A DNA stretch of 64,000 nucleotides, taken from Loxodes magnus. Its lineage: Eukaryota > Ciliophora > Karyorelictea > Loxodida > Loxodidae. Each line of letters starts with the position of its first letter. Position 1 is the stretch's first letter. The notes below the pieces were generated by a model. It was not told the DNA's origin. It made no database searches and saw only the letters and a program-made list of their open reading frames with translations. This document shows, piece by piece, positions 1 through 11,030 of this stretch. The translations under genes and the position numbers were made by a program. The stretch lies in assembly GCA_946699065.1 (NCBI GenBank), contig CAMPDV010002068.1:27873-91872 (forward strand), given 5' to 3'.

Positions 1-239
1 TATAATTAATGAGAACAGTTATATTACATTAGCAGCTAATTCGTGGCAAATCTATTAATGCTGATGTTATGTAAATTAATTAATTTTTTTATTAAAGAAA
101 CCTATTTTACCTCTTTTTTCTTATTTTCTTAATAATTTTTTTATTTTTATTTGACTAAGCCATTTCTTTCTCCTCCCTTAAATATTTAATATAATTACAG
201 CTGATTAAAATTAAGAAATCTACTTATAGGAAAGAACTT

Positions 240-3090
240 TGTTTATAAGCAAAACTAATGAGAAAATAAAATTGCATGCAGCAATTGATTGGTAAATTAT
301 ATGGAATATGTATAATATAAAGATTAAAAAGATAAAAGAATAGCTATAAATAAGTAAGTTTATAAACTTTCATAATATATATGTAATTTATAAAGTTATT
401 CTCTTTAGTTAAAATAGCTTATTAATCTTTTCTTTTCAATTCAAAGTTATCACTATACCAACCTGATAATTTCCTACTCCTTTATTTTTACATGATGTTT
501 CTCTATTTAATATTATATATTCTATCAGAAACTAAAAAGAAAACAGATATAAGATTAATTCAAGAAATTAGCAGGTTAAATGGGATTTAAAACATATAAA
601 TGAAGACTATTATAATACATGAAAGAAAATAGTATAGGAAGGAGTGGAGACCATATGTGGATACACAAGTCAATAATAAAGAAAATAAAATTACTCTGAG
701 GAAATAAAAAAGCTAAGAAGAGAATTTTAAAATTAAGCAAAAATAAGTTAAAAATCTTATAAGATAAGGAAAAAGGGACATTGCACTCAACATAAAAATG
801 AAACAAGAAGCCAGAAGTAGATTAGAAAACAAGAAAGAAAAGATTAAAGAAACTAATTCAATAGCTGTCTGGGAAAGATTAATCAGGGAAATATGAATAA
901 TATTTGGAAAGGAATTTAAAAGTACACTAGACAAAAGAAGTTTACTACTTGAACATTGATAAACTAGGACCAGATAAATGCTAAATAGGAGTAATAAAAG
1001 CCGGAGGAGAGAATTTAATAAATATAACTCAAAATTAATTTAAAATATAATTTAATCGGGTAAAATACCTAAACAGATTAAAGAATCCTACATTATATTG
1101 CTACACAAAAAAGGAAACACAGATGACCCTATGAACCACCATTCAATATCACTTATAAATAACCTTTTGAAAATCATAGATCTCTAACTATTCGAGTAAT
1201 TAAATCCTTATTTGTAAAGATGAGATGATGAATTATAGTACGGATTTAAAGCAGGTAAATCATGCTCTCAATAAACATTCAATTTAAGAACAATACAAGA
1301 ATGATTATATTATAACAATTATGAGGCTATCATCATTTTTATTGATATCAAAAAGCATTTGATTCAGTAATCAGATAAGATATATGAAAAATACGGAATG
1401 TGATCGAAGTACCTGAAGGAGTAATAAGACTCCTAGCAGGCATATATAAAGAGGAGAGCAAAGATTAAGAATAAAGAACTAGTCTCTGAAGAATTTGAAA
1501 CTTAAAAAGGAGTAAACTAAGGATGTGCCTGCTCCCCGAGATTATTCAATATAATAATAAATTATTTACTGAATGAACTAAAGGAAAAAAAGTTGGGATT
1601 ACAATACAAATTGAAACGGAACAGGGAACAGAAGTAAGATATGTAGGGAACAGAAGTAAGATAAGTAGGTGCCCTAGCATATGCTGATGATATTGTAGCA
1701 TTATTTCATCGAGATTAACTAGAAGATATGACTGATATACTATAATAATGATCATAGCGATATAATTTATAAATTGCGGACAAAACAAAATGAATGGTAT
1801 GAAATGGTAATGCAAGACAAAATTAAGAGATAATCGCAATAAATGGAATATTAATAGAGAAAGTGAAGGAGTTTAAGTATTTGGGCCATTGAAATAAGAA
1901 AACATTTCATATTAAAAACACCTGGAATCAAGAATCTAAGAATACCAGAAAACCCAAGCATGAATATAAAGTAAATTAACAATTCAGAAAGGAATTATTC
2001 CATATAATGCATCTATAATAATAAAATCCTTTATAAATCAAATATTTGGTTATGGAAGCGATTGTATTTCATTCATAGAGGAAGTTATAGGAAACAATTC
2101 TTTAAATAAATTGTAGATCACGAAGCGTAGATCATTAAGAGCTGCAATAGATGTTCCTTTTCGCATAAAACGAAATCCTGGAGAATGAATTGCAATTCTT
2201 TAAACTACAATACTATATGTGATAATGTATGTTAATGTTCAATAGAAAATTGCTCCTAAACTAAGAATCAACATTAGATGGATAATTATGTCAATTAGCA
2301 AAGAGGAATAACTATATATTTGAAAACTACACAAGGAAGGTTATGGAGATACTTCAGTTCAATGACAAAATAACAATACAGGATAACTGAAAAGGAACAA
2401 ATGGAAAAATATTGATAAAAAAATGATAAAATTCCATAATGATGTAAATTCCACTACACAAATGTAGATTATGATAACCTGCTAAAAATATCGAAGTGAA
2501 TGAATGAAAAAATTCATACAAGGAATGCTAAACTATCTAAGATTCAACAAACAAAGAAAACATGAAATATGGTACTTGTTTAGGATAATGGCCAAATTGT
2601 AATGGAGCAGCATAAACGATGAAAGAACTAAATCTAATGGAGAGTGAAGCATGTTAGTTCTTTAATTATAGAATGGAAGATGAGATCATATAATAGAAGA
2701 TTGCAAATAATGCAAAGAGGAAAGAGAATAGTTAATAGAAAATCTCGCGAACGTAAATATCAGTAATAACTAATAAAAATAAGCCTTCCTTAACCTCAGA
2801 TTGAAAAAATAGTGTGAGGAAATTACAAATTCGAAATTTTGATACGAGTCCTATAAGCAATAAAAAGAAAAGAAATAGGTTGTCACATTAAAAATTTTCT
2901 GAAAGATATATTAGAGAAAAGAAAACGAGGCTATATTTAAAAAATTTTATCTTATTAGAAAACAATTGGTAAAAACTACAGAACATGATCCAACTAGCAT
3001 ACTTGAATTTATAATAGTTTATCATGAGGACGAAAATAAAAACTTGATTTAACAGCTTTATAAAAATTAAAAAAAAATGTGGAAAGAAAC
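240..3090 (+). pseudogene. Non-LTR (LINE) retrotransposon ORF2: reverse transcriptase, frameshifted relic
   Basis: Read with TAA/TAG=Gln and TGA=Trp, RT motifs appear in canonical order: KLGPDK (961-978), IPKQIKES then KKGNTDDP...ISLIN (1,065-1,160), YGFKAGKS (1,239-1,262), FIDIKK (1,338-1,355), DSVIRQDIW (from 1,361), GVNQGCACSPRLFN (1,509-1,550), catalytic YADD (1,680-1,691) and EFKYLG (1,869-1,886). A C-terminal C...HIIEDC zinc-binding tail lies at 2,652-2,704. The order and the YLG and HxxxxC elements resemble RTE/R4/Dong-like LINEs; the exact clade is not determined. A working enzyme would do target-primed reverse transcription. Frame breaks: one base missing between FIDIKK and DSV (expected DIKKAFDSV), an extra base in GAGGAGAGC near 1,455, a 22-bp duplication just before YADD, and a shift inside the tail. 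An SYH at about 450 may be a decayed endonuclease SDH. Confidence 0.85.
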
Positions 3091-3141
3091 TTGTGATGCG
3101 ATAGGAAAAGACTAACAGATATTTTTACTATCTAAAGACAA

Positions 3142-3790
3142 ATGAAAGAGTTAGAAAAGTAACAGATAGAGAACAGAATTCTACTTTTAAAAAAAAACCT
3201 AATGATTGAGATTGACTCTAACTATTCAGATCAGGATATAATGAATCTATTGGAAGAAGAATTAGAATAATGGAAGAAAATGAGCAGATTCTGGTCAGAT
3301 AAGATAATTTCCAAGAATATTCTTGCTTTTGATTCTCTCTTAATTTGTGGTCAACCTATCAATAGTGAAACCACGTAAATTAATTAATTCATATATTAAA
3401 AAATATCACCTAAGAAATAGCAGGCTTTTCCAACAAAACCTAATAATTAACCAGACCTTACTAATGACTCCACTTCTTACAATTGGATAAGAAGCTAACA
3501 AAAGAAGTTTAAGACCTTAAATAAATAGCCTAATCTTTTAAGCTAGTAATTAATAAACTGATAAATGAATAGAGACCTAAGCAAAAATTAAAATAATAAA
3601 CATTTCTAAAGAGATAGAATGATAGGTTACTTAAATCGAAAGGAATTTTAGATAAAAATTTGACCAGAGGATTAGTTAACTGGAGCAAATCAAACTTAAC
3701 TAACAATCTGATTCAGAATCAAGAAGATAAAAAGAATTCTTCCTTTAACTTCTGCTATTAGAAAATAGAAAAAAAGATATTGATACTGAT
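3142..3790 (+). pseudogene. ORF1-like coiled-coil pieces (A0), related to module C
   Basis: Two coiled-coil stretches lie between the RT relic and module A. At 3,142-3,295 MKELEKQQIENR leads into an acidic IEIDSNYSDQDI, resembling the C-terminal tail of module C (FEIDSDEDMYS). At about 3,440-3,750 another frame gives DKKLTKEVQDLKQ and a long Gln/Lys/Leu-rich helix, resembling module C's N-terminal coil (KKLEEPHEQDII). Gln is often TAA. The simplest reading is two degraded copies of a C-type ORF1, tail then head. No zinc knuckle survives. The function of the live form would be RNA binding and multimerisation, by family analogy only. Confidence 0.5.
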
Positions 3791-3796
3791 AAAAAA

Positions 3797-4745
3797 ATGG
3801 TGGAAAGTTTCTAGAAAGGATTCTATACCTCCTCTTCTAAGCCAAAAAGGAGGGAGGAAGCAGGAAACCACTTCTTGGCAATCATCTTCTTCGCAAATTT
3901 AGCCTTTTCTTAATATTAACAACCTTAAAAATCTGGAATTTAACAAGAGTAACGGAAGAAGGTTCAAAAAGCAAGCATACTGAAACACCGACTTCACTAG
4001 AGGACCCCAGAAAACAGGCAAAGTCTGCTTTACACCAGGAGGTGTCGGAATTTAATCCTTCTGGTAGATGAGCAAGGAAAAGCTCATCCAAGTTGAAATA
4101 AACCTTCAGGAAGAGGTCAAGAGACTAAAGAAGGACAACGATAAGCTAATGGAGAATCTGACCAAGCAAGAGAAATCTAGTCAAGATTTATGTCCTAAGA
4201 AAGGAAATTAAGTGCATTTTGGAACATATCACAGAGTCAGAACTGATAATCTTAAAATTAGCAAGAGAAACAGACGGAGTTGGGCAACAAGCTTGGAGAA
4301 ATAGAAGAGAAATAGAAGAGAAACTGCAACGGCAAATGAAACTTAATGAGCAAAGAGGTGATCCAATGCTGATAGAGGTAATTGACAGGAAGAAGAAGGT
4401 TAAGCCAATCAAATTAGTTAAAAGATGCTTCTATTGTAATTCAGAGAAATATCTATGAAGAAGATGTGAGTAATTCCTAAATTTAAGAACCAGTATTGGA
4501 GAAAATAAAGGAAATAGCAAGCGTAGCAAAAGAAAAAGAGATAACTATAACAAAGGAAAATTAGAGAGAGACTATTCATGAACTAGCTTGCAATATTTAT
4601 AGAAAAAAACCTTTGCTGAACGGAAGCATAGTTAGAGACAACAAGAACAAGTAGGTGGGAGAGGAGTAGAGACTTATAAACTTTTTTTTTAATCTCGGAG
4701 CAATCTGGAACCGGCATGAAGAGGTGAAAATCCTCGAAAATTGCC
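3797..4745 (+). pseudogene. ORF1-like protein A: coiled coil plus CCHC-type zinc knuckle, frameshifted
   Basis: ATG at 3,797 (MVESFQKGFYTSSSK) matches the start of module D (MEKFKRAIFTTSKK). The central coil from 4,068 (MSKEKLIQVEINLQEE, then KRLKKDNDKLMENL) aligns with D and with E on the other strand. The knuckle at 4,426-4,467 reads CFYCNSEKYLWRRC, spaced as CX2CX4(H)X4C with Tyr in place of His and TGA for Trp. After it come WTSLQYLQKK and NLGAIW (4,691-4,708), which align with D's WTLLEYIQEK and GSGAIS. The three segments sit in three frames, so it is degenerate, but 4,219-~4,530 is one frame through the knuckle, kept open here by an 11-bp insertion near 4,305-4,325 that the other units lack. 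Likely role of the live form: nucleic-acid-binding ORF1/Gag-like protein. Confidence 0.65.
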
Positions 4746-4800
4746 AAACTTAACTATTTTATTAATAATAATAAGATATTGATATTGTAAAAATATGGAT

Positions 4801-5165
4801 ATAAGGAAAACAAATGTTATAGGTTTAAGGGAAAATAATATTAAGAAACGGAAAGGAGAATTTAAAGCCTATTTAAGATTTATTGCACACTAAACGGAAA
4901 TATGTATTAGAACAAAAATTTTAACCTTACTTAGAAGCTCCAAAGATTACTGATGCACTGAGATGATTCGAGACATGAATGATAGGATTTGTTTTCCAAA
5001 CATTAGCAAGAAGAGAAAAAGCAATTTATAATGATTTACGACCTGGAAAAGTCAGATGAATACGATATAAAAGATTTCTGATAAGAAAAGAATTCTACAA
5101 AATCTAATATGTGGTTAACCAAATAAAGGTGACACCACAATAACAAAATAAGTTATGCTATGTAA
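4801..5165 (+). pseudogene. Possible start of a LINE ORF2 (AP-endonuclease-like N-terminus), truncated
   Basis: One frame from 4,801 reads IRKTNVIGLRENNIKKR, then EFKAYLRFIAHQTEICIRTK. AP-endonuclease domains of LINEs commonly begin with an N-x-GL box followed by a helix and a hydrophobic strand ending in an acidic residue, which this resembles, although the catalytic Glu is not clear. A later LICGQPNKGDT at about 5,107 could be a decayed GGDFN box, but the Asp is absent; a similar LICGQPINSET lies at about 3,334. Its place just after ORF1-like A fits an ORF1-ORF2 order. No RT motifs follow; the motif/iteron block begins at 5,394. Confidence 0.3.
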
Positions 5166-5393
5166 AAAAATGAAAATAAGTAATGAAAATCTTAATTATA
5201 TTATGGAATAATAAAAACTATAAATTGAAACAATAATAAATAATCAGTATTTCTTGTACTTTGAAAATATGGAAATAAGAGAAAACACGAAAAGGTGATT
5301 TAAGAAAGGTTTATATAATATGGGCAATGTAAAGAAAAATGAATTTTAATATTAAAAAAGAAAATTGATAAATAAATAAATAAATTTGATTAC

Positions 5394-5427
5394 AGAGTGC
5401 GTAGCACTCTCGTTGGTGCGCAGCTCT
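5394..5427. repeat. 34-base hairpin motif, copy a (unit 1)
   Basis: Contains a perfect inverted repeat, AGAGTGC (5,394-5,400), loop GTA, GCACTCT (5,404-5,410), then TGCGCAGCTCT. The same motif recurs at 9,636-9,668 (same orientation) and 16,655-16,687 (opposite orientation). It sits at the downstream end of the A/ORF2-like region and directly before the 19-bp repeats. Confidence 0.75.
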
Positions 5428-5438
5428 TTAAAAAATGT

Positions 5439-5552
5439 TTCATACTGACAAGAATGTTTGTTACTGATAAAATTATCAGATACTGGTAGACCTTGTTCAA
5501 TACTGGTATAATTATTCAGTACTGATAAAAATGTTCAATGCTGATATAATTT
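5439..5552. repeat. 19-bp direct repeats, six copies (unit 1)
   Basis: Six imperfect tandem copies of a 18-20 bp unit of the form TTCARTACTGRTAWAATK start near 5,439, 5,457, 5,476, 5,496, 5,515 and 5,534. The ACTG core is the constant part. Such iteron-like arrays can bind a protein or form part of a UTR; nothing in the sequence decides which. Confidence 0.75.
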
Positions 5553-5584
5553 TAGAATACTCGTAATCTTTAATATTTGTTGGA

Positions 5585-5860
5585 GGTCCAAGGACATGGC
5601 AGGATTGTGTCTCATTGCATCACCAAAGCAGAGGACGATATGTGTCAATTATGGGTACTTAAATTCTCTTCCTCTGATGAAGCTCGCAATATTATTTCTT
5701 TTTCGTTCCAGAATTAAATCTAAACTAAGCCAATGCCGAAGGTCTAAGAATCTTATGTCTCGAGGCCAAACCAAAGCAGAGGAAGACATAAATTCGATTA
5801 TGGGTACTTAACTTCCCCAACCTCTGATGAAGATGACCTTGTTGCTCACCTTCGAACAAT
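5585..5860. repeat. GC-richer block with an internal ~63-bp duplication (unit 1)
   Basis: Two copies of a ~63-bp segment, 5,622-5,684 and 5,770-5,832, share CCAAAGCAGAGGA...TTATGGGTACTTAA...CCTCTGATGAAG. In both copies CAGAGG and CCTCTG can pair as a 6-bp stem around a ~40-base loop. The block is also open on the - strand in the reassigned code (for example KYPQSNLCLPLLWFG), and on the + strand for 71 codons from ATG 5,596. I do not recognise a protein. Composition well above the flanks suggests a functional or recently acquired segment. Confidence 0.55.
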
Positions 5861-7284
5861 GAACAGAGCAATATTAAAAATTATATATGATGATAAATCA
5901 GTTATTTAATCAAAAATTTACAATATAAATAAAGAAAATAAACAATATATAAATAAAGCTAATATAAATTAAGAAGAAAAATAAAAATATTGTTAACATT
6001 AATTTTCTAAATTATATTTATGTATTATTAAATGAAAGATAAAATTACATTTTCCTAAAGGTATTTTATTTTATTTTACTTGCTTTGTTAAGTTTACTCC
6101 TTCATAAAGTATGTGAGTTTAATTTGTATAATTTAAATAAAAAATTAATAAAAATTATCTTACATATGTAAATATAGAAAACCAGTTTTGATATAAAATA
6201 AATTTCAAGCATTTATTAAATAAATATAATTGTATATTTGATTTTTATATTAATATAATAAAATTTAAAGTTACAAAAATATATTTTCCAAAGTAAAATT
6301 ATAATAAAAAATCAATCTTTTATTATTTATTCGTTCCTTCACTATTTAAATAAAAAGATTTACTATATCATTATATTTATTTTTAGCAGTATTTTTATAA
6401 ATAAATAAGTTTTCGACTATAGCTCAGTAAATTATCCAAATGATACAGATGGGCTAAACAGAAAAAAGAGAGATATATATATATATATATATATGCTAAT
6501 ATATTATTTATATATTATTTATATATTATTTATATGTCATACTGTAAGTTATTATAAATTTAAAAAATTCGAATTCCATTTTCTCATTTCAGTCTTAACA
6601 TAAACTCGAAAAGTGGTCCTTATAAATAAAAGGACAAATCTCCTTTAGGAATATTTTTAGCTTCATATACCCTAAGAGTATAACCATTCTAAGAAACCTA
6701 AGATTAAAATTCATTTTGTTTTCCACATCATAAACTTCCACTCTAAAAATCGATTTCTAAAACATAAAACTATTCAGCTTCAATTTCTATTTTGGATTTT
6801 TCTCAAAAAAGTTATTAATAATATTTCTTATTAAAAACATTAACACTTGAATTATAGTTATTTTTTCAAATGACATCTTAATTTTAATAAGTTGCTTGAT
6901 TTCCTTTTATTATTCTAATAGTTGATATATAAGCCATTTATTATTAAGAAACCGAAGGATAAATAGATATTTCATAAAATTAGCAATCTTTATTCATTTT
7001 AAAACATAAATATCCCTTCTTTCCTCCTACCTCTCAAAATATATTATCATCAACATTTTTATTTAAAACAAAATCAGTTATATTTGATGAAAATATTCTA
7101 TTTTACTTTTGTTCAATATCTAAAAGTATTTTATTTTGCTCTGCCTCTTCTGATTCTCAAATGCTCAATAAATAAAGTTAAATTAAAGATAATAAATTTT
7201 CTTAGTGATAATCTAAATCATTTTATCTCTCTATTAAATCTTATTTTAAAACTAAAAGATCTAAAATTTCTAAGTCATCTAAGT
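5861..7284. other. AT-rich spacer with a short minisatellite (unit 1)
   Basis: No motif-bearing frame seen. It holds homopolymer runs and, at 6,472-6,535, a TA run followed by about three copies of the 11-bp ATATTATTTAT repeat that is hugely expanded in unit 3. ATG-initiated frames here (for example from 7,084) are Leu/Phe/Ile-rich and look like composition artefacts. Confidence 0.6.
6472..6535. repeat. TA run plus 11-bp minisatellite, short allele (unit 1)
   Basis: (TA)n at 6,472-6,494, then ATATTATTTAT about three times, ending in TTATATGTCATACTG, which is the right-hand boundary in all three units. Confidence 0.85.
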
Positions 7285-7664
7285 TATGTTTATAATAATA
7301 CTCTTCTATTGTTAAAACTTATTCTTTTTCATTTTCTTTTTATTAAATTTCTTATTTTTAAATTTCTTATTTTTATTAGTAGACTATCATTTTATTATTG
7401 CCACCTACATTTATAAAAACTCTAAATAAGTTATTCATTTGAATGTCAGAAAATTCTTTTTTCTTTTTATTTTCTTCTTTCATTATTTTAGTTTCTTTAT
7501 ATGAAGTACGTAAGATTTACTTATACTAAGTTCAGAATTAAAAGATTTCCTTTTAGTTATAACTTTAAGTAAGTTGTGATTTAAAAAAGTTAATTTTTTA
7601 TAGAGTTAAGTAATGCTAGTTTTAATATTATTGTAGTTGTTCTGTTTATTATTTAGATTTAAGT
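7285..7664. repeat. Inverted repeat, left arm (unit 1)
   Basis: Reverse-complement match to 10,125-10,476: for example GTAGACTATCATTTTA and GCCACCTACATTTATAAA in this arm, and ATTTGAGTTTC-like flanks diverging outside. This arm has a ~40-bp insertion of TTTCTTATTTTTAAA repeats near 7,340-7,375. A further short match (8,018-8,080 to 10,105-10,040) suggests the pair was once longer. It may be the terminal inverted repeats of a mobile element enclosing module E, or a simple inverted duplication. Confidence 0.75.
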
Positions 7665-8450
7665 GTTATACTCTACTATTTTAGTTAGTTTATTTAAAGA
7701 TTTAGTTTTTATTAGATTTCTTAAATTTATTGAATCACTTTAGTTTTGTTTGTATTTCATAGTTACATCTAATCTATAGAGTTTTATAAGTTGAGAGAGA
7801 GTTGTTTAAAGTTGTATTATAATAGATTTTATTGTTCTTAGTTTCTTTATTTTTGATATAACTGTTCTAAAATACTTTAATCATTATTTAACTAGATGAC
7901 AGGAGTAAGAGACATTTTATAATCGAAGGGACACATAAACTATTAAATAAAGAAGTAATTTTAGCAACAGTTAAGGCAGATATTTTTTCCACAGTCTAAG
8001 AGTTTAGGAAGATTATCGGTTAGATTATAAGATTTAGAGCAAAGAGAGCAATGGAATGGAAGACTTAGTTAAGTTTTTTCCATTTTATAATTTATCAGTT
8101 TAAAACAGTTAAAATGATGATTTGATAATTAAAATAAAAGTATTAAAAATATTTAATAATTAGATGTATTTAAGTTAATAAAAAAATTTTAAACTTAGAA
8201 ATAAATTTATTGGATATGAATAGTTAAATATTTAATACTTAATAATGTTTATATTCTTTTTATTTTCACTGAATTATTAAACAGTTAAATAATTTTTTTA
8301 TTTTAAGGTTATTATTAATAAAGATATTTTATAAAAAGTGAATAAGACAAATATTATCGCGAATTTTTATTTATTTTCTTTTTATAATTTATTAACAAAA
8401 AAATTATTTAAAATTATTTCCTTTTAAATATTTTAAAACTGGTAATTTTT
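7665..8450. other. Left part of the inverted-repeat interior (unit 1)
   Basis: Mostly AT-rich. At 7,890-8,080 the + strand is open in the reassigned code and less biased in composition (DDRSKRHFIIEGTHKLLNK, then VKADIFSTVQEFRK). I recognise no family. In unit 2 one change here is synonymous (AAT/AAC) and one is not (ATT/AGT); unit 3 has a frameshifting extra T. This may be a decayed exon or chance. Confidence 0.3.
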
Positions 8451-9318
8451 CAGAGATTGAGATTTTTAAATTTACTTTTTATATTATAATATTCTTACTA
8501 AAACTCCTCATTTTCTAATTTATTTCTCTCTGTGATCTATCATCTGTTTTACCATTCTTTATTTCTTGTTAATTGGTTCCAAATTTTATTGCATTTTTAG
8601 TATATCCTTCCTTGAAAAAATTCAGTATATTTTCCTAAATTAATATATTCTCTTTCTTTCTCTTTAGTATCTATTTTTTTTAATATGCTTTTTTTTCTTT
8701 TCTAGATAAATTAGCAAATCACTTAAGGTATTTTTCCCGTCTATATAAATTGTATTTCTTCAAAATTAGTTTAGCATGTTTCTCCAATCATATAAAAATA
8801 GAATTTTTTCTATAAATCCATTTTATCTCCAATTTGCAAGTTGATTTTGCGTTCTTAGTTCCTTTGATGTTGAATTTTGATTATTTTCTTCAATATTTTC
8901 AACCAGTCCTATCTACTTCTATTCTAGTTTTAGTTTGACTGATATCATCTTGAGATATATTTCAAAATATGTTTAGTTCTCTTTCTAAGATCATACGTCT
9001 TGATTCTATGTCTCTACTATTTCAAGTTTTTCAAATAAGCTACTTATTATGCTTCTTTAGCTTCTTGATCTCTTCCTAAAGGTCCAACACCATTTAATCA
9101 GATGGCCATAGCTTACTTGTTACTCAGTAGATAAATCCGAGATTTTCGAGTTAAAGAAATTTTTGACCTATTTCTTAGTTTTCTCATCAGAGGTGAGAGT
9201 TTAAATTTAAAAAGCACCACTTTTAATGGATTTTCCTTTTTCCTTGAAATTCTAGAATTATAATTACTTCTACTTATTGGGAGCAAGAAACTTTTCTAAT
9301 TCTTTGCATCTTTTCCAT
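8450..9318 (-). pseudogene. ORF1-like protein E on the minus strand, frameshifted
   Basis: ATG at 9,318-9,316 begins MEKMQRIRKVSCS, like D's MEKFKRAIFTTS. In the same frame comes MVLDLQEEIKKLKKHNKQLI (9,093-9,034), which aligns with A (INLQEEVKRLKKDNDKL) and D (QNLQEVRKLQKDNEKL). The Gln of LQEE is TAG here (9,078-9,076) but CAG in A (4,107-4,109) and D (19,275-19,277). A frame change near 9,045 then gives LFEKLEIVETQNQDVW and, to ~8,700, WRQNGFIEKILFLYDW. Past a poly-A run in the coding strand the sense is lost again. No zinc knuckle found. It lies inside the inverted repeat and opposes A, B, C and D. Confidence 0.6.
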
Positions 9319-9635
9319 TTTTAATTTTATATAGTGAAATAATAAATTTAATCTATCTTTATCTTATTTGTTATGATCATAAATATTAAAATTTTAGTTA
9401 TTATTATATCATTATATTTTATCGTTATCTTTAGAGAATTCGCAATCAATCAAATTCTTTATTGAGAATACTGTATACATTTTTATTAAATGTTCTTAAA
9501 CGGGTAATTAAAGCCTGTTTGAAAAAGCTTTATCAATTTAATATGTAGATCAACCATTTTCTTGAATTATTCAACTAGTTATAAGTTTTAGTTTTAATTT
9601 AAACTCATTTTCACTAATATAAGATCTCAGATCAT

Positions 9636-9668
9636 AGAGTATGTAGCACCTCAATGATTTGCAGCTCT
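9636..9668. repeat. 34-base hairpin motif, copy b (unit 1)
   Basis: AGAGTATGTAGCACCTCAAT...GCAGCTCT, same orientation as copy a. It lies ~320 bases upstream of the start of minus-strand module E, so relative to E it is 5', as copy c is 3' of the head element on the + strand. Confidence 0.7.
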
Positions 9669-10124
9669 TTTGATAAAGTTTTTTAAGGTTTATAAAGTTG
9701 AAATCTTTCCATGTACTATCATTCTCTTAAAGTCTTGTCTTTTATAGAGCGGTAATCGGATTGCTTCTCTAAGAGACTTTAGTAATTGTCATCTTTCATC
9801 AAAGCACGTTATATTTGATGCCTCCAGTTCTGTCTCTTTTAGCTCCTGTCAAGATTCTTGATCGGTTTTTCGTCTATAGGATAATTTGTGACACCAGAAG
9901 TTAGTAAATCTCAGTTGGAGGAGTGATCCTGCATATTTAAATTATAAGTAAAATGAAGTGAAATAATAAATTGATGAACTATTAAATAATAATTTAAAAA
10001 TAAATCTACACTTAAAATAAATTAAACTACTTTCCTTAATAACTAACTTTCATTTATATCATTTTAATTATTTCTTGCTCTAAATCTTATAGTCTAATTG
10101 ACAATCCTCCTAAAAAATATATCC
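9669..10124. other. Spacer between motif b and the right inverted-repeat arm (unit 1)
   Basis: The part 9,690-9,930 is less AT-rich than its surroundings (AGAGCGGTAATCGGATTGC, GATGCCTCCAGTTCTGTC). Read on the - strand it precedes motif b and E, the position a head/leader element would hold, but I could not align it convincingly with the heads at 16,287 or 20,831. The rest is AT-rich with nothing recognised. Confidence 0.35.
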
Positions 10125-10476
10125 CTTAAATCTAAATAATAAACAGAACAACTACAATAATATTAAAACTACCATTACTTAACTCTATAAAAAATTAACT
10201 TTCTTAAATCATAATTTACTTAAAGTTATAACTAACATGCAATATTTTAAATTTTAACTTAGTATAAGCTAATTCTTCATATCTCATATAAAGAAACTAA
10301 AATAATGAAAGAAGAAAATAAAATATAAAAAGAGTTTTCTGACAATAAAATGAATAACTTATTTAGAGTTTTTATAAATGTAGGTGGCAATAGTAAAATG
10401 ATAGTCTACTAATAAAAATAAGAAAATGAAAAAGAATAAGTTTTAACAATAGAAGAGTATTATTATAAACATAATT
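10125..10476. repeat. Inverted repeat, right arm (unit 1)
   Basis: Pairs with 7,285-7,664 around a ~2.46-kb centre that contains ORF1-like E on the - strand and hairpin motif copy b. No transposase frame was recognised in the centre. Confidence 0.75.
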
Positions 10477-11030
10477 AAGAAGATTTGGAAATTTTATAAA
10501 ATTTAGCTTAATATTAATCATATTTTTTACTTATGATAATAGAATAATTTATTTAGCATATATGTAAATTTATCATAGAGAATTTAAACATTAATCATTA
10601 TAAAAAAGAATTAAAAATATTAAACTTTAAATGAAATGATAGAGAAAAAACTGAAAGTTACTTACTCATCCTTAAAAAATAATCTAAAATTTTGCTTAAA
10701 AATTTAAAAACCTAATAGCAGATTAAACTATTTTAATTACTTTAAGAAAATACCACGAACTTTTTATATTTAAAAAAATAATATAAAGTATAATAAAACA
10801 TCTTATACTCTTTCTTATGTAATTACCAAATCTGTTCTCAAATATTAACTTTTTTGAGAAATCAGAAAAATGTTTTCATTTAGAATGCACTCTTACTTAT
10901 CATAAAAATTATAAGATTTTATACTTACACACTTCTCTAGTTATAAATAAACATTCGCTTAATTGATCATAATTAAATTAAATTAATAAGTAAACATCAT
11001 TTTAATTAATTTCAACTATAAAATTTATTG
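10477..11030. other. AT-rich spacer before the GC-rich modules (unit 1)
   Basis: I see no gene. The last ~40 bases (TTTTAATTAATTTCAACT) also occur, inverted, beyond the inverted GC-rich module at about 17,355-17,375, so the inverted duplication extends a little into this spacer. Confidence 0.5.

Noticed and set aside
576-1839. Minus-strand frames at 576-934 and 1,546-1,839 and their copies
   Set aside because: Antisense to the LINE RT linker and YADD region; hydrophobic because they mirror Lys/Asn-rich codons.
3882-4091. Minus-strand ATG frames such as 3,882-4,091 and 4,188-4,412 and their copies
   Set aside because: They are antisense to the A coil, whose + strand reading is supported by D and E.
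5671-5856. CTGATGA followed by CGAA, as in a hammerhead ribozyme core
   Set aside because: The stem II pairing next to the core fails and GAAA is GAAC; no cleavage-site stem found.
7084-7416. A 110-codon Leu/Phe-rich + strand frame and its copies in units 2 and 3
   Set aside because: Composition of AT-rich DNA; part lies in the inverted repeat, and unit 3 has different length and sequence.
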